Of a stretch of DNA of 5,350 nt, positions 1 to 5,350 are shown piece after piece (the first letter of the stretch is position 1; each line of letters starts with the position of its first letter). The position numbers were made by a program, and so were the translations under genes. The notes under the pieces were generated by a model that was not told the origin of the DNA, ran no database searches, and saw only the letters and a program-made list of their open reading frames with translations. The stretch lies in assembly GCA_900313475.1 (NCBI GenBank), contig OMRJ01000220.1, positions 1-5,350 of the forward strand, given 5' to 3'. This DNA comes from an uncultured Eubacteriales bacterium. GTDB lineage: Bacteria; Bacillota; Clostridia; Oscillospirales; Acutalibacteraceae.

Positions 1-1179
1 CAGCATATAGTCGGTGGTTTCAAATATCTCACCGTTTTTTATATAGACACGCGGCACGCGCCTCGAAAGAGAACAAAGCACCTCGTAATTTATCAATCCC
101 GCTTTTTCCGCGACCTCGTCAACGCTTATATACGCGCCGCCGTCGCGTCCGAATACGGTTATCTGCCGTCCCTCATACACATTCTCGATATCCGTAACGT
201 CGAGCATGGTCTGGTCCATGCAGACATTGCCGACAACCGGTGCGGGTCTGCCGTTCACAAGCATGCTCATCCTGTTTGACAGACGGCGCGGGTAGCCGTC
301 CGCATAGCCTATCGGCACGGTAGCGACTGTCATTTCCCGTTTTGACGTAAATGTCCGTCCGTAGCTTATCGGTGTATCCGGCGGCACGGTCTTGAGCATT
401 GAAACAACGGTTTTCAGCTCCATAACCGGCAGCAGCTTTACGGTACGCGCAACCGCCTGCGACGGATAAAGACCGTAGAGAATTATCCCGGCGCGAACCA
501 TGTCGAAATTCATCTCGCGGTAGCTTAAGATCCCCGCTGAATTTGAGCAGTGGCGCAGTTCAAAATATATTCCGCGCGCCTGAAGGCGTTCGACCGCGCT
601 CAAAAACAGATCGTACTGCAATCTTGTGAACAATTCCCCGTCGGAACAGTCCGCACTCGAAAAATGAGTGAAAATGCCCTCCGGGTTTATTCCCGGCAGA
701 GTGCACGCTTTTTCTATCACGTCGATTACCGGATAGTCGTCTACGGAATCGTGATACAAAAAACCTATGCGGCTCATTCCCGTATCGATTTTTATATGCG
801 CGTTCACCTTGACCCCGCAAAGGCGAGCGTTATCCGACAGAGCCTCGGCGTATGCAAGCGAATAAACCGCCTGCGAAATGTCGTTGTACACCAGCTCACG
901 CGCCTTATCGGGAGGAGTGTAGCCCAAAATAAGGATCGGACGGTTGATTCCTGCCTTGCGGAGCTGCAAAGCCTCTGCTAAATTCGACACCGCAAATCTG
1001 TCCGCGCCCGATTCCTGCATCTGTTGAGCGGTATAGGCATAACCGTGACCGTAGCAATCCGCTTTTACAACGGCACAAAGCCCCGTTCCGGGACGCAGCA
1101 CGCTTTTTATCTGTTCAATATTGTTGTCAAGGGCATCGAGATTTATCTGCGCCCATGTTCTTCTTAAAAAATCAAGCAT
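1..1179 (-). CDS. alr: Alanine racemase, PLP-dependent (3' end cut by window edge)
   Basis: Interconverts L- and D-alanine using pyridoxal phosphate in the cytoplasm, supplying D-Ala for peptidoglycan. Reading the minus strand from ATG at 1179 gives 393 uninterrupted codons with no stop before the edge. The family is usually about 370-390 residues, so only the last few are probably missing. The N-terminal TIM barrel carries the PLP lysine K39 in VVKADCYGHG, where many homologues have KANAYGHG. Other conserved positions are K130 and R137 (KIDTGMSRIGF), H172, S214 in HCSNSAG and R229. In the C-terminal beta domain are the second catalytic base Y273 (ISYGRTF), the CMDQ motif at 320-323 and Y365 in INYEV. 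No key residue is missing. The start is the first ATG in frame and places K39 exactly as in the Geobacillus enzyme; only a weak AAAGAAG lies 13 bases upstream. The gene is transcribed away from the membrane-protein gene. It could be a biosynthetic or catabolic racemase paralogue; a single chromosomal alr is the simplest reading. Confidence 0.97.
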   Translation of the reverse strand, partial: MLDFLRRTWAQINLDALDNNIEQIKSVLRPGTGLCAVVKADCYGHGYAYTAQQMQESGADRFAVSNLAEALQLRKAGINRPILILGYTPPDKARELVYNDISQAVYSLAYAEALSDNARLCGVKVNAHIKIDTGMSRIGFLYHDSVDDYPVIDVIEKACTLPGINPEGIFTHFSSADCSDGELFTRLQYDLFLSAVERLQARGIYFELRHCSNSAGILSYREMNFDMVRAGIILYGLYPSQAVARTVKLLPVMELKTVVSMLKTVPPDTPISYGRTFTSKREMTVATVPIGYADGYPRRLSNRMSMLVNGRPAPVVGNVCMDQTMLDVTDIENVYEGRQITVFGRDGGAYISVDEVAEKAGLINYEVLCSLSRRVPRVYIKNGEIFETTDYML

Positions 1180-1218
1180 TGTATCGATTATGCTTCTTTC
1201 GGTTTTGTTGTACTCTTT

Positions 1219-1247
1219 ATAATACTATTAAACGCCTCGCTTGTCAA
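1219..1247 (-). promoter_or_regulatory. Sigma-A type promoter of alr
   Basis: On the minus strand the -35 is TTGACA (1247-1242), followed by a 17-base spacer and a -10 of TATTAT (1224-1219). This is a full -35 match with optimal spacing. Transcription would start near 1212, leaving an untranslated leader of about 33 bases before the alr ATG. That is too short for a riboswitch, so constitutive housekeeping expression is the simplest inference. Confidence 0.85.
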
Positions 1248-1305
1248 ATCACAATTGCGCTGTAATCAAAATAAAAAAATTTTTTCGGCTCTTTTTTTCT
1301 TTTTA

Positions 1306-1334
1306 TTGTAATTTTAATTATTGTGTGGTACACT
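1306..1334 (+). promoter_or_regulatory. Promoter of the DUF975 membrane-protein gene
   Basis: TTGTAA (1306-1311), a 17-base spacer, then TACACT (1329-1334) preceded by the extended -10 element TGG. The start of transcription would fall near 1341, about 24 bases before the ATG at 1365. An A7T6 tract at 1273-1285 and T-rich sequence lie just upstream and could act as bent DNA or an UP-like element; that is inference. The promoter faces away from the alr promoter, and their -35 boxes are about 58 bases apart. Confidence 0.65.
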
Positions 1335-1350
1335 TTAATAAAAATAAAAC

Positions 1351-1356
1351 AGGGAG
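1351..1356 (+). promoter_or_regulatory. Ribosome binding site that fixes the DUF975 start
   Basis: AGGGAG lies 8 bases before ATG 1365. An in-frame ATG at 1323 would add 14 residues, but it has no such site and sits upstream of the proposed -10 box, so it would not be in the transcript. The start at 1365 is therefore preferred. Confidence 0.85.
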
Positions 1357-1364
1357 AGATAACA

Positions 1365-2168
1365 ATGAACATTTCAGCCGCCGAATTCCGCTCACGCGCA
1401 AGACTTAAGCTTAAAGACAACTATTGGAACGCAGTACTCATAATCGTCGTTCAGGGGGCAATTATGAGTTTCGGTTCAATCGTCGGGTTTATTTTGGCAG
1501 GTGCGCTTTCTATCGGACTTTCGACATTTTTTCTTCATAATGCCGACCGGCAGAACACCGACATTTCAGACCTTTTTACGCCGTTTAAACAGCAGTTCGG
1601 CAATTCAATCCTTTATTTTCTTCTTCAGACCTTGTTTGTTTCGCTTTGGTCGCTGCTGTTTATAATTCCCGGCATAGTGGCGTCGTTCGGTTATGCGATG
1701 ACACCCTATATTCTTGCGGAGCACCCCGAAATTTCGGCAATCGACGCACTTAGAATGTCAAAGGACATGATGAAAGGCAACAAGGGCAAATATTTTTGTC
1801 TGCAGTTCTCGTTCATCGGATGGTTTATTTTGTCGATGTTTACATTCGGCATAGGCATACTGTTCCTCAGCCCTTATATCCAAGCTGCAAACGCGGAGTT
1901 TTTCAATGAAGTTTCGGGCAAGAACGTACAGCGCGGCACTTTTGATCCCGCACCTCAGGAGAGTTACGGATATCAGCAGGGGTTCAACGCTCCGCAGAAT
2001 CCCTACAATCAGCAAAATGCATGCAATAATCAGCAAAATTCCTGCAGCAATCAGAACACAAACTGCCCGCAGGACTTCGGTCGGTACTCAAACGGCGGTT
2101 ATCGGAACGGCACCTATACCGACGAAACCGCTCCGTTAAACAATAATGATGACGGTCACAGCTTCTGA
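1365..2168 (+). CDS. DUF975 family integral membrane protein with Gln/Asn-rich tail
   Basis: A 267-residue protein of unknown function. It opens with a short polar, basic N-terminus (SAAEFRSRARLKLKDNYW, residues 4-21) typical of DUF975. Hydrophobic segments follow at about 22-57 (one long or two short helices), 81-107 (LLFIIPGIVASFGYAM region) and 148-172. The motif TPYILAEHPEISAIDALRMS (113-132), followed by MKGNKGKYFCLQFSFIGW (136-153), is the characteristic DUF975 core, where a cytoplasmic loop leads into the last helix. No signal peptide is cleaved as far as can be seen. After residue 185 comes a low-complexity hydrophilic tail rich in Q, N, G and Y, with three 7-residue repeats ending in Cys (C220, C227, C234). 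The gene stands alone, with its own promoter and terminator. Family membership is recognised from motifs. The biochemical role is not known, and the tail may be a lineage-specific addition. Confidence 0.88.
   Translation: MNISAAEFRSRARLKLKDNYWNAVLIIVVQGAIMSFGSIVGFILAGALSIGLSTFFLHNADRQNTDISDLFTPFKQQFGNSILYFLLQTLFVSLWSLLFIIPGIVASFGYAMTPYILAEHPEISAIDALRMSKDMMKGNKGKYFCLQFSFIGWFILSMFTFGIGILFLSPYIQAANAEFFNEVSGKNVQRGTFDPAPQESYGYQQGFNAPQNPYNQQNACNNQQNSCSNQNTNCPQDFGRYSNGGYRNGTYTDETAPLNNNDDGHSF
2004..2066 (+). repeat. Three imperfect 21-bp tandem repeats inside the DUF975 gene
   Basis: Units at 2004-2024, 2025-2045 and 2046-2066 encode YNQQNAC, NNQQNSC and SNQNTNC. Each unit has AATCAG at the same phase and ends in TGC. 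The first two are close copies at the DNA level and the third has diverged. The period is a multiple of three, so copy-number change would keep the reading frame. Confidence 0.75.
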
Positions 2169-2181
2169 TATAATTCAAGGC

Positions 2182-2220
2182 GGATGTAAAAAACTCAGGT
2201 TTTTTACATCCCGTTTTTTT
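2182..2220 (+). terminator. Rho-independent terminator after the DUF975 gene
   Basis: A perfect 12-bp stem, GGATGTAAAAAA (2182-2193) with TTTTTTACATCC (2200-2211), extendable by one C-G pair to leave a TCAG loop. It is followed after CG by seven T (2214-2220). It starts 13 bases after the stop codon. The opposite strand has no T run on its exit side, so it should work in the plus direction only. Confidence 0.92.
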
Positions 2221-2261
2221 ATTCCCTGCCGCATTTTCTGTTTAAAAAAATCGGAAGAATC

Positions 2262-2299
2262 GGGCTGACGGGCGACACGGGTTCGAATCCCGTCAGCCT
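2262..2299 (+). other. Orphan tRNA T-arm-like hairpin (possible tRNA remnant)
   Basis: Positions 2277-2293 are a textbook T-arm: stem ACGGG / CCCGT closed by the G53-C61 type pair around the loop TTCGAAT. The next bases CAGCCT (2294-2299) can pair with GGGCTG (2262-2267) like an acceptor stem. Only 9 bases lie between that 5' strand and the T-arm, so there is no room for D and anticodon arms, and upstream sequence to 2221 does not supply them. The same bases can instead form one perfect 10-bp stem, GGCTGACGGG (2263-2272) with CCCGTCAGCC (2289-2298), with a 16-base loop. No T run follows, so it is not an intrinsic terminator. The best reading is a tRNA-derived fragment or old attachment-site core. 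A functional tRNA gene is not supported. Confidence 0.5.
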
Positions 2300-2307
2300 A
2301 TGGAAAA

Positions 2308-2339
2308 GCCGTCGTGCATAAATTAAAAGCAGCAACGGC
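2308..2339 (+). other. Imperfect hairpin upstream of the glgP promoter
   Basis: GCCGT (2308-2312) pairs with ACGGC (2335-2339). After a C/A mismatch, GTGC (2314-2317) pairs with GCA-C (2329-2333) with one bulged G, around an 11-base AT-rich loop. It lies upstream of the proposed glgP transcription start, so it would be single-stranded RNA structure only if an upstream promoter exists. It could otherwise be an operator-like dyad or chance. Confidence 0.25.
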
Positions 2340-2370
2340 ACAATCCACTCAATAAATTTTGCATTACTAC

Positions 2371-2399
2371 TTGTAAAAGCGGTAAAAATAGTATAAAAT
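2371..2399 (+). promoter_or_regulatory. Promoter of the glgP-GH13 operon
   Basis: TTGTAA (2371-2376), 17 bases, then TAAAAT (2394-2399); an overlapping TATAAA at 2392-2397 would have 15-base spacing. Transcription would begin near 2406, giving a leader of about 49 bases. The -35 is identical to that proposed for the DUF975 gene. No clear operator for a carbohydrate regulator was seen. Confidence 0.6.
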
Positions 2400-2443
2400 A
2401 GATAAATGAGCGAATAAAAAACGCTGTTTTTCGATTTATTTTT

Positions 2444-2448
2444 GGAGG
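2444..2448 (+). promoter_or_regulatory. Strong ribosome binding site of glgP
   Basis: GGAGG is 6 bases before ATG 2455. It is the best Shine-Dalgarno match in the window and fixes the glgP start. Confidence 0.9.
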
Positions 2449-2454
2449 ATTTGT

Positions 2455-4863
2455 ATGAATTATTCCCTTTCCGAAGCCAAAGCAAAAGAGCTACTCGACG
2501 GCAAGCTTCTACACTTTTTCGGAGTCACGGCAGACGCCGCCTCATATGACCAGTTTTACAGAGCAATCGCAATGATCCTGTGTGAACTCATGGCACAGGG
2601 CAAGAGCGAATTTGACGCGCGCGCGAACAGGAGCGAATCAAAGCGCGTATATTATCTCTCTATGGAATTTCTTATGGGCAGAAGCCTTAAGAACAACTTA
2701 TATAACCTCAACCTTACGAATGTTTTTGAAAAGGTTCTCAAGGGCTACGGCATAAAGCTCGAAAAGCTCTATGACTGCGAACCTGACGCGGGACTCGGCA
2801 ACGGCGGCTTGGGACGTCTTGCCGCATGCTATCTTGATGCGCTTTCAACGGGTCAGTATCCCGCACGCGGTTATTCCATTCTCTATGAATACGGCATTTT
2901 CAAACAGAAGCTTGTCGACGGCTGGCAGACGGAGCTTCCCGATTTCTGGCTTCCCGGCGGTGAAGTGTGGCTCACGCGCCGCGAGGAACGCGCCGTAAGC
3001 GTCAGCTTTGAGGGCAGCATCAAAGAGGGCTGGGCGGACAATCACCACTATGTTGAAATAACCGACGCGAATGTTATTAAGGCAATCCCGCACGACATGT
3101 TTGTTTCGGGCAAAGACGGCAAAGGCATAAACGTTCTGCGTCTGTGGTCGGCGGAAGCCCCCGGCATGGACATGGAGCTTTTCAACAAAGGACAGTATCT
3201 TCGCGCCGTGGAGCGCGACGCAATGGCACAGACGATTTCAAAGATGCTTTACCCCGCCGACAGCCATCCCGAGGGAAAGAGCCTTCGCCTGCGTCAGCAG
3301 TATTTCCTTGTGTCCGCTTCGATACAGGACATCGTTCAGCACCACCTGCACCGTTACGGCACGGTTGAAAATCTGCCCGAAAAAACGGCAATTCAGATAA
3401 ACGACACACATCCCACGCTTGCAATACCCGAGCTTATGCGCATTCTTCTCGATGAGTGCGGCTACGGGTGGGACGACGCGTGGAAGCTCGTTACCGCAAC
3501 GGTAGCCTACACAAATCACACCGTTATGGCGGAAGCGCTTGAAAAATGGAGCGAGGATCTTGTTAAACGTCTGCTTCCGAGAATTTATCAGATAATCAAA
3601 GAAATCGACAATCGCTTCCGCTCCTACACGTGGAATACAACCCATGATGCCGATTTTGTTGAGCGCACGTCAATTATTTCGGGCGGAGCGGTGAGAATGG
3701 CAAATCTCTGTGTTGCGGCATGCCACAAGGTTAACGGCGTTTCGGCGCTCCACTCGCAAATTCTCAAGGACACCGTTTTCAAAGACTATTACAGACTTAC
3801 GCCCGAAAAGTTCACAAACGTAACAAACGGCATTGCGCACCGCCGCTGGCTGTGTCAGTCTAACCCCGCTCTTACCGAGCTTCTGACAAAGAAAATAGGC
3901 GACGGCTTTATTCTTGACGCATCTGAGCTTTCGAAGTTCAATAAATTTGCGGACGACAAGACCGTTTTGAAATCACTCGCAAAAATCAAGCGCGGCAACA
4001 AGGAGCGCTTTGCAAAACATATTTTCGACATCACCGGAGAAAAGCTCGATGTCGATTCGATGTTCGACGTTCAGGTAAAGCGCCTGCACGAATATAAGCG
4101 TCAGGAGATGAACGCCCTTGCGATTCTCGCGAGATATGTCGAAATAAAGAACAATCCCAACGGAAATTATGTTCCGCACACCTACATCTTCGGCGCAAAG
4201 GCCGCGCCCGGATACTATGTTGCGAAAAAGATAATCAGCTTTATTTCGGCGCTTGCGAAAACCGTCAATTCCGATCCGGCGGTCAACAAATTCATGAAGG
4301 TGATATTTGTCGAAAACTACAGCGTCACCGAAGCGGAGCTTCTCATGCCGGCAGCCGAAATCAGCCAGCAGATATCCCTTGCCGGCACGGAGGCAAGCGG
4401 CACCGGCAATATGAAGCTGATGATAAACGGCGCTATAACTCTCGGCACGATGGACGGAGCAAACATCGAAATTCACGACGCCGTCGGCAAAGACAACATC
4501 ATAATTTTCGGCATGACCACACCCGAGGTAAATCAGCTTAAGGCAAATGGCTACAACCCCGGAAATTACTATATGAACAACCCGACGCTCAAATCGGCTA
4601 TTGACTACCTCAACACGCATACGTTTGACGGCAAATCGTTCCCCGAAATAGGCGAAACGATAAAACACCACGACCCGTATATGTGTCTTGCGGATTTTGC
4701 GGACTACTACCTTGCCGAACGGCATGCGGAGGAGCTGTACACGCAGCCCGACAAATTCCTCAAAATGTCTCTCGCTAACATTGCAAACGCCGGAATTTTT
4801 GCAGCCGACCGCTCAATTGCGGACTACGCGCGCGATATATGGCACACTGCGCCCGTTAAATAA
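2455..4863 (+). CDS. glgP: Glycogen/maltodextrin phosphorylase (GT35)
   Basis: Cleaves alpha-1,4 bonds at non-reducing ends of glycogen or maltodextrin with phosphate, giving glucose-1-phosphate, in the cytoplasm. The 802 residues match the usual bacterial length (about 790-830). Motifs in order: RVYYLSMEFLMGR from residue 64; the glucan/phosphate-site loop GLGNGGLGRLAACYLDAL at 113-130; INDTHPTLAIPEL; YTNHTV with H355, equivalent to rabbit muscle H377; VKRLHEYKRQ at 541-550, whose K542, R543 and K548 correspond to the phosphate and PLP contacts; and GTEASGTGNMK with the PLP Schiff-base lysine K654, equivalent to rabbit K680. The spacing K542 to K654 (112 residues) equals that in the rabbit enzyme. 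The N-terminus is about 20 residues shorter than in animal enzymes, so the serine phosphorylation site is absent, as usual in bacteria. It is the first gene of an operon, with a GH13 gene starting 2 bases after its stop. Whether glycogen or maltodextrin is the preferred substrate cannot be told from sequence. Confidence 0.98.
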   Translation: MNYSLSEAKAKELLDGKLLHFFGVTADAASYDQFYRAIAMILCELMAQGKSEFDARANRSESKRVYYLSMEFLMGRSLKNNLYNLNLTNVFEKVLKGYGIKLEKLYDCEPDAGLGNGGLGRLAACYLDALSTGQYPARGYSILYEYGIFKQKLVDGWQTELPDFWLPGGEVWLTRREERAVSVSFEGSIKEGWADNHHYVEITDANVIKAIPHDMFVSGKDGKGINVLRLWSAEAPGMDMELFNKGQYLRAVERDAMAQTISKMLYPADSHPEGKSLRLRQQYFLVSASIQDIVQHHLHRYGTVENLPEKTAIQINDTHPTLAIPELMRILLDECGYGWDDAWKLVTATVAYTNHTVMAEALEKWSEDLVKRLLPRIYQIIKEIDNRFRSYTWNTTHDADFVERTSIISGGAVRMANLCVAACHKVNGVSALHSQILKDTVFKDYYRLTPEKFTNVTNGIAHRRWLCQSNPALTELLTKKIGDGFILDASELSKFNKFADDKTVLKSLAKIKRGNKERFAKHIFDITGEKLDVDSMFDVQVKRLHEYKRQEMNALAILARYVEIKNNPNGNYVPHTYIFGAKAAPGYYVAKKIISFISALAKTVNSDPAVNKFMKVIFVENYSVTEAELLMPAAEISQQISLAGTEASGTGNMKLMINGAITLGTMDGANIEIHDAVGKDNIIIFGMTTPEVNQLKANGYNPGNYYMNNPTLKSAIDYLNTHTFDGKSFPEIGETIKHHDPYMCLADFADYYLAERHAEELYTQPDKFLKMSLANIANAGIFAADRSIADYARDIWHTAPVK

Positions 4864-4865
4864 AT

Positions 4866-5350
4866 ATGCTTGAACCGTTTAACGCCGCAAGGGAATATCA
4901 TAAATCAATAACGGGAGCAGCGGCTGCAGGGACGTCCGTGCGGTTTCGCGTGCTTCTGCCGCGAAGCTTCGGTGTGACACATGTCGACCTCGTTATAAAG
5001 CGCGACGGCAAACCCGACGAATACCGCGCAATGAACTGGGAGAATACCGACAACGTTAACGAATGGTGGTTCATTGACGCGGCTTTCGACGAACCCGGCG
5101 CATATTTTTACCGTTTCGAATACGACACGGCTTGGGGACGCACGCTCATCAGGCGCGTCGGAATAAGTCAAAGCGGCTCGATTGACGGCGACGGCGAGTG
5201 GGAACAGTTCGTGTACCCGCGCGACATGTATATGCCTGATAATTTCGGCGGCGGCATTTTTTATCAGATATTTCCCGACAGATTCAGATTTTCGGGCAAA
5301 AAGAAAAAAAACGTCCCTTCGGACAGAGTGCTTCGCGCCGATTGGGGCGG
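4866..5350 (+). CDS. GH13 alpha-amylase/neopullulanase-like enzyme, 5' part (cut by window edge)
   Basis: 161 complete codons are visible and the frame is open to the edge. Residues 1 to about 105 look like a beta-rich N-terminal domain of the kind that precedes the barrel in neopullulanase and maltogenic amylase type GH13 enzymes (RFRVLLPRSFGVTHVDLV; NEWWFIDAAFDEPGAYFYRFEYDT). GGGIFYQIFPDRF at 128-140 is the typical entry into the GH13 (beta/alpha)8 barrel, where YQIFPDRF is diagnostic. The catalytic Asp/Glu/Asp regions lie beyond the window. There is no signal peptide, so it should act in the cytoplasm on glycogen or imported maltodextrin alongside GlgP. The start is the ATG 2 bases after the glgP stop. 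It has no clear Shine-Dalgarno sequence, so translational coupling to glgP is likely. The exact subfamily (alpha-amylase, neopullulanase, cyclomaltodextrinase) cannot be settled from this part. Confidence 0.88.
   Translation, partial: MLEPFNAAREYHKSITGAAAAGTSVRFRVLLPRSFGVTHVDLVIKRDGKPDEYRAMNWENTDNVNEWWFIDAAFDEPGAYFYRFEYDTAWGRTLIRRVGISQSGSIDGDGEWEQFVYPRDMYMPDNFGGGIFYQIFPDRFRFSGKKKKNVPSDRVLRADWG

Noticed and set aside
550..981. 143-residue plus-strand reading frame opposite alr
   Set aside because: The minus strand here is clearly alanine racemase with all catalytic motifs; the plus-strand translation has no recognisable domain.
1241..1254. TTGT-N6-ACAA dyad overlapping the alr -35, considered as an operator
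   Set aside because: Four-base half-sites are expected by chance in AT-rich DNA, and there is no second copy or known regulator match.
2300..2326. Eight-codon peptide frame MEKPSCIN upstream of glgP, considered as an attenuator leader peptide
   Set aside because: It has no ribosome binding site, lies upstream of the proposed transcription start, and has no run of regulatory codons.
2409..2435. Short A-rich/T-rich inverted pairing in the glgP leader, considered as a riboswitch or attenuator
   Set aside because: The leader is only about 49 bases and the pairing is a 6-bp A-T-rich stem or a 4-bp AGCG/CGCT stem. That is too weak and short for a known riboswitch, and it is not followed by a terminator.
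2219..2485. 88-residue minus-strand reading frame across the gap before glgP
   Set aside because: It overlaps the DUF975 terminator, the tRNA-like hairpin, the glgP promoter and the glgP start. Its LTGFEPVSP segment is the well-known artefact of translating a tRNA T-arm antisense.
3973..4725. 250-residue minus-strand reading frame inside glgP
   Set aside because: It is entirely antisense to a well-conserved glgP region. Its length is explained by codon bias of the real gene. It has no recognisable domain and no ribosome binding site was sought or seen that would change this.

Overview
The window looks like chromosome from an anaerobic Firmicute of the Clostridia type. The evidence is roughly balanced base composition, AT-rich intergenic gaps with sigma-A style promoters, GGAGG-type ribosome binding sites, a DUF975 membrane protein (a family common in Firmicutes), and a clostridial-looking glycogen phosphorylase. 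The genus cannot be named from the sequence alone.

Layout: (1) Positions 1-1179, minus strand: an almost complete alanine racemase gene (alr). Its 3' end runs off the left edge. It is driven by a near-consensus promoter at 1219-1247. (2) Positions 1180-1364: a short AT-rich divergent promoter region. (3) Positions 1365-2168, plus strand: a DUF975 family integral membrane protein with an unusual Gln/Asn-rich, cysteine-spaced C-terminal tail. A strong intrinsic terminator at 2182-2220 closes it. (4) Positions 2221-2454: a non-coding gap holding a tRNA T-arm-like hairpin, a second imperfect hairpin, and a promoter and ribosome binding site for the next operon. (5) Positions 2455-4863, plus strand: glycogen/maltodextrin phosphorylase (glgP). 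It is followed 2 bases after its stop by (6) 4866 to the right edge: the 5' part of a GH13 alpha-glucan hydrolase with an N-terminal beta-sandwich-like domain.

The last two genes form a cytoplasmic alpha-glucan breakdown operon. GlgP releases glucose-1-phosphate from the non-reducing ends of linear chains. The GH13 enzyme probably cuts internal bonds, or shortens the oligosaccharides that GlgP leaves. alr supplies D-alanine for peptidoglycan and is a separate, divergent unit. The membrane protein is also a separate unit with its own promoter and terminator.

Most of the window is ordinary core metabolism, and I do not see a convincing new multi-gene system. The two items most worth a second look are the orphan tRNA-like T-arm hairpin before glgP and the three 7-residue Cys-terminated repeats in the tail of the DUF975 protein.
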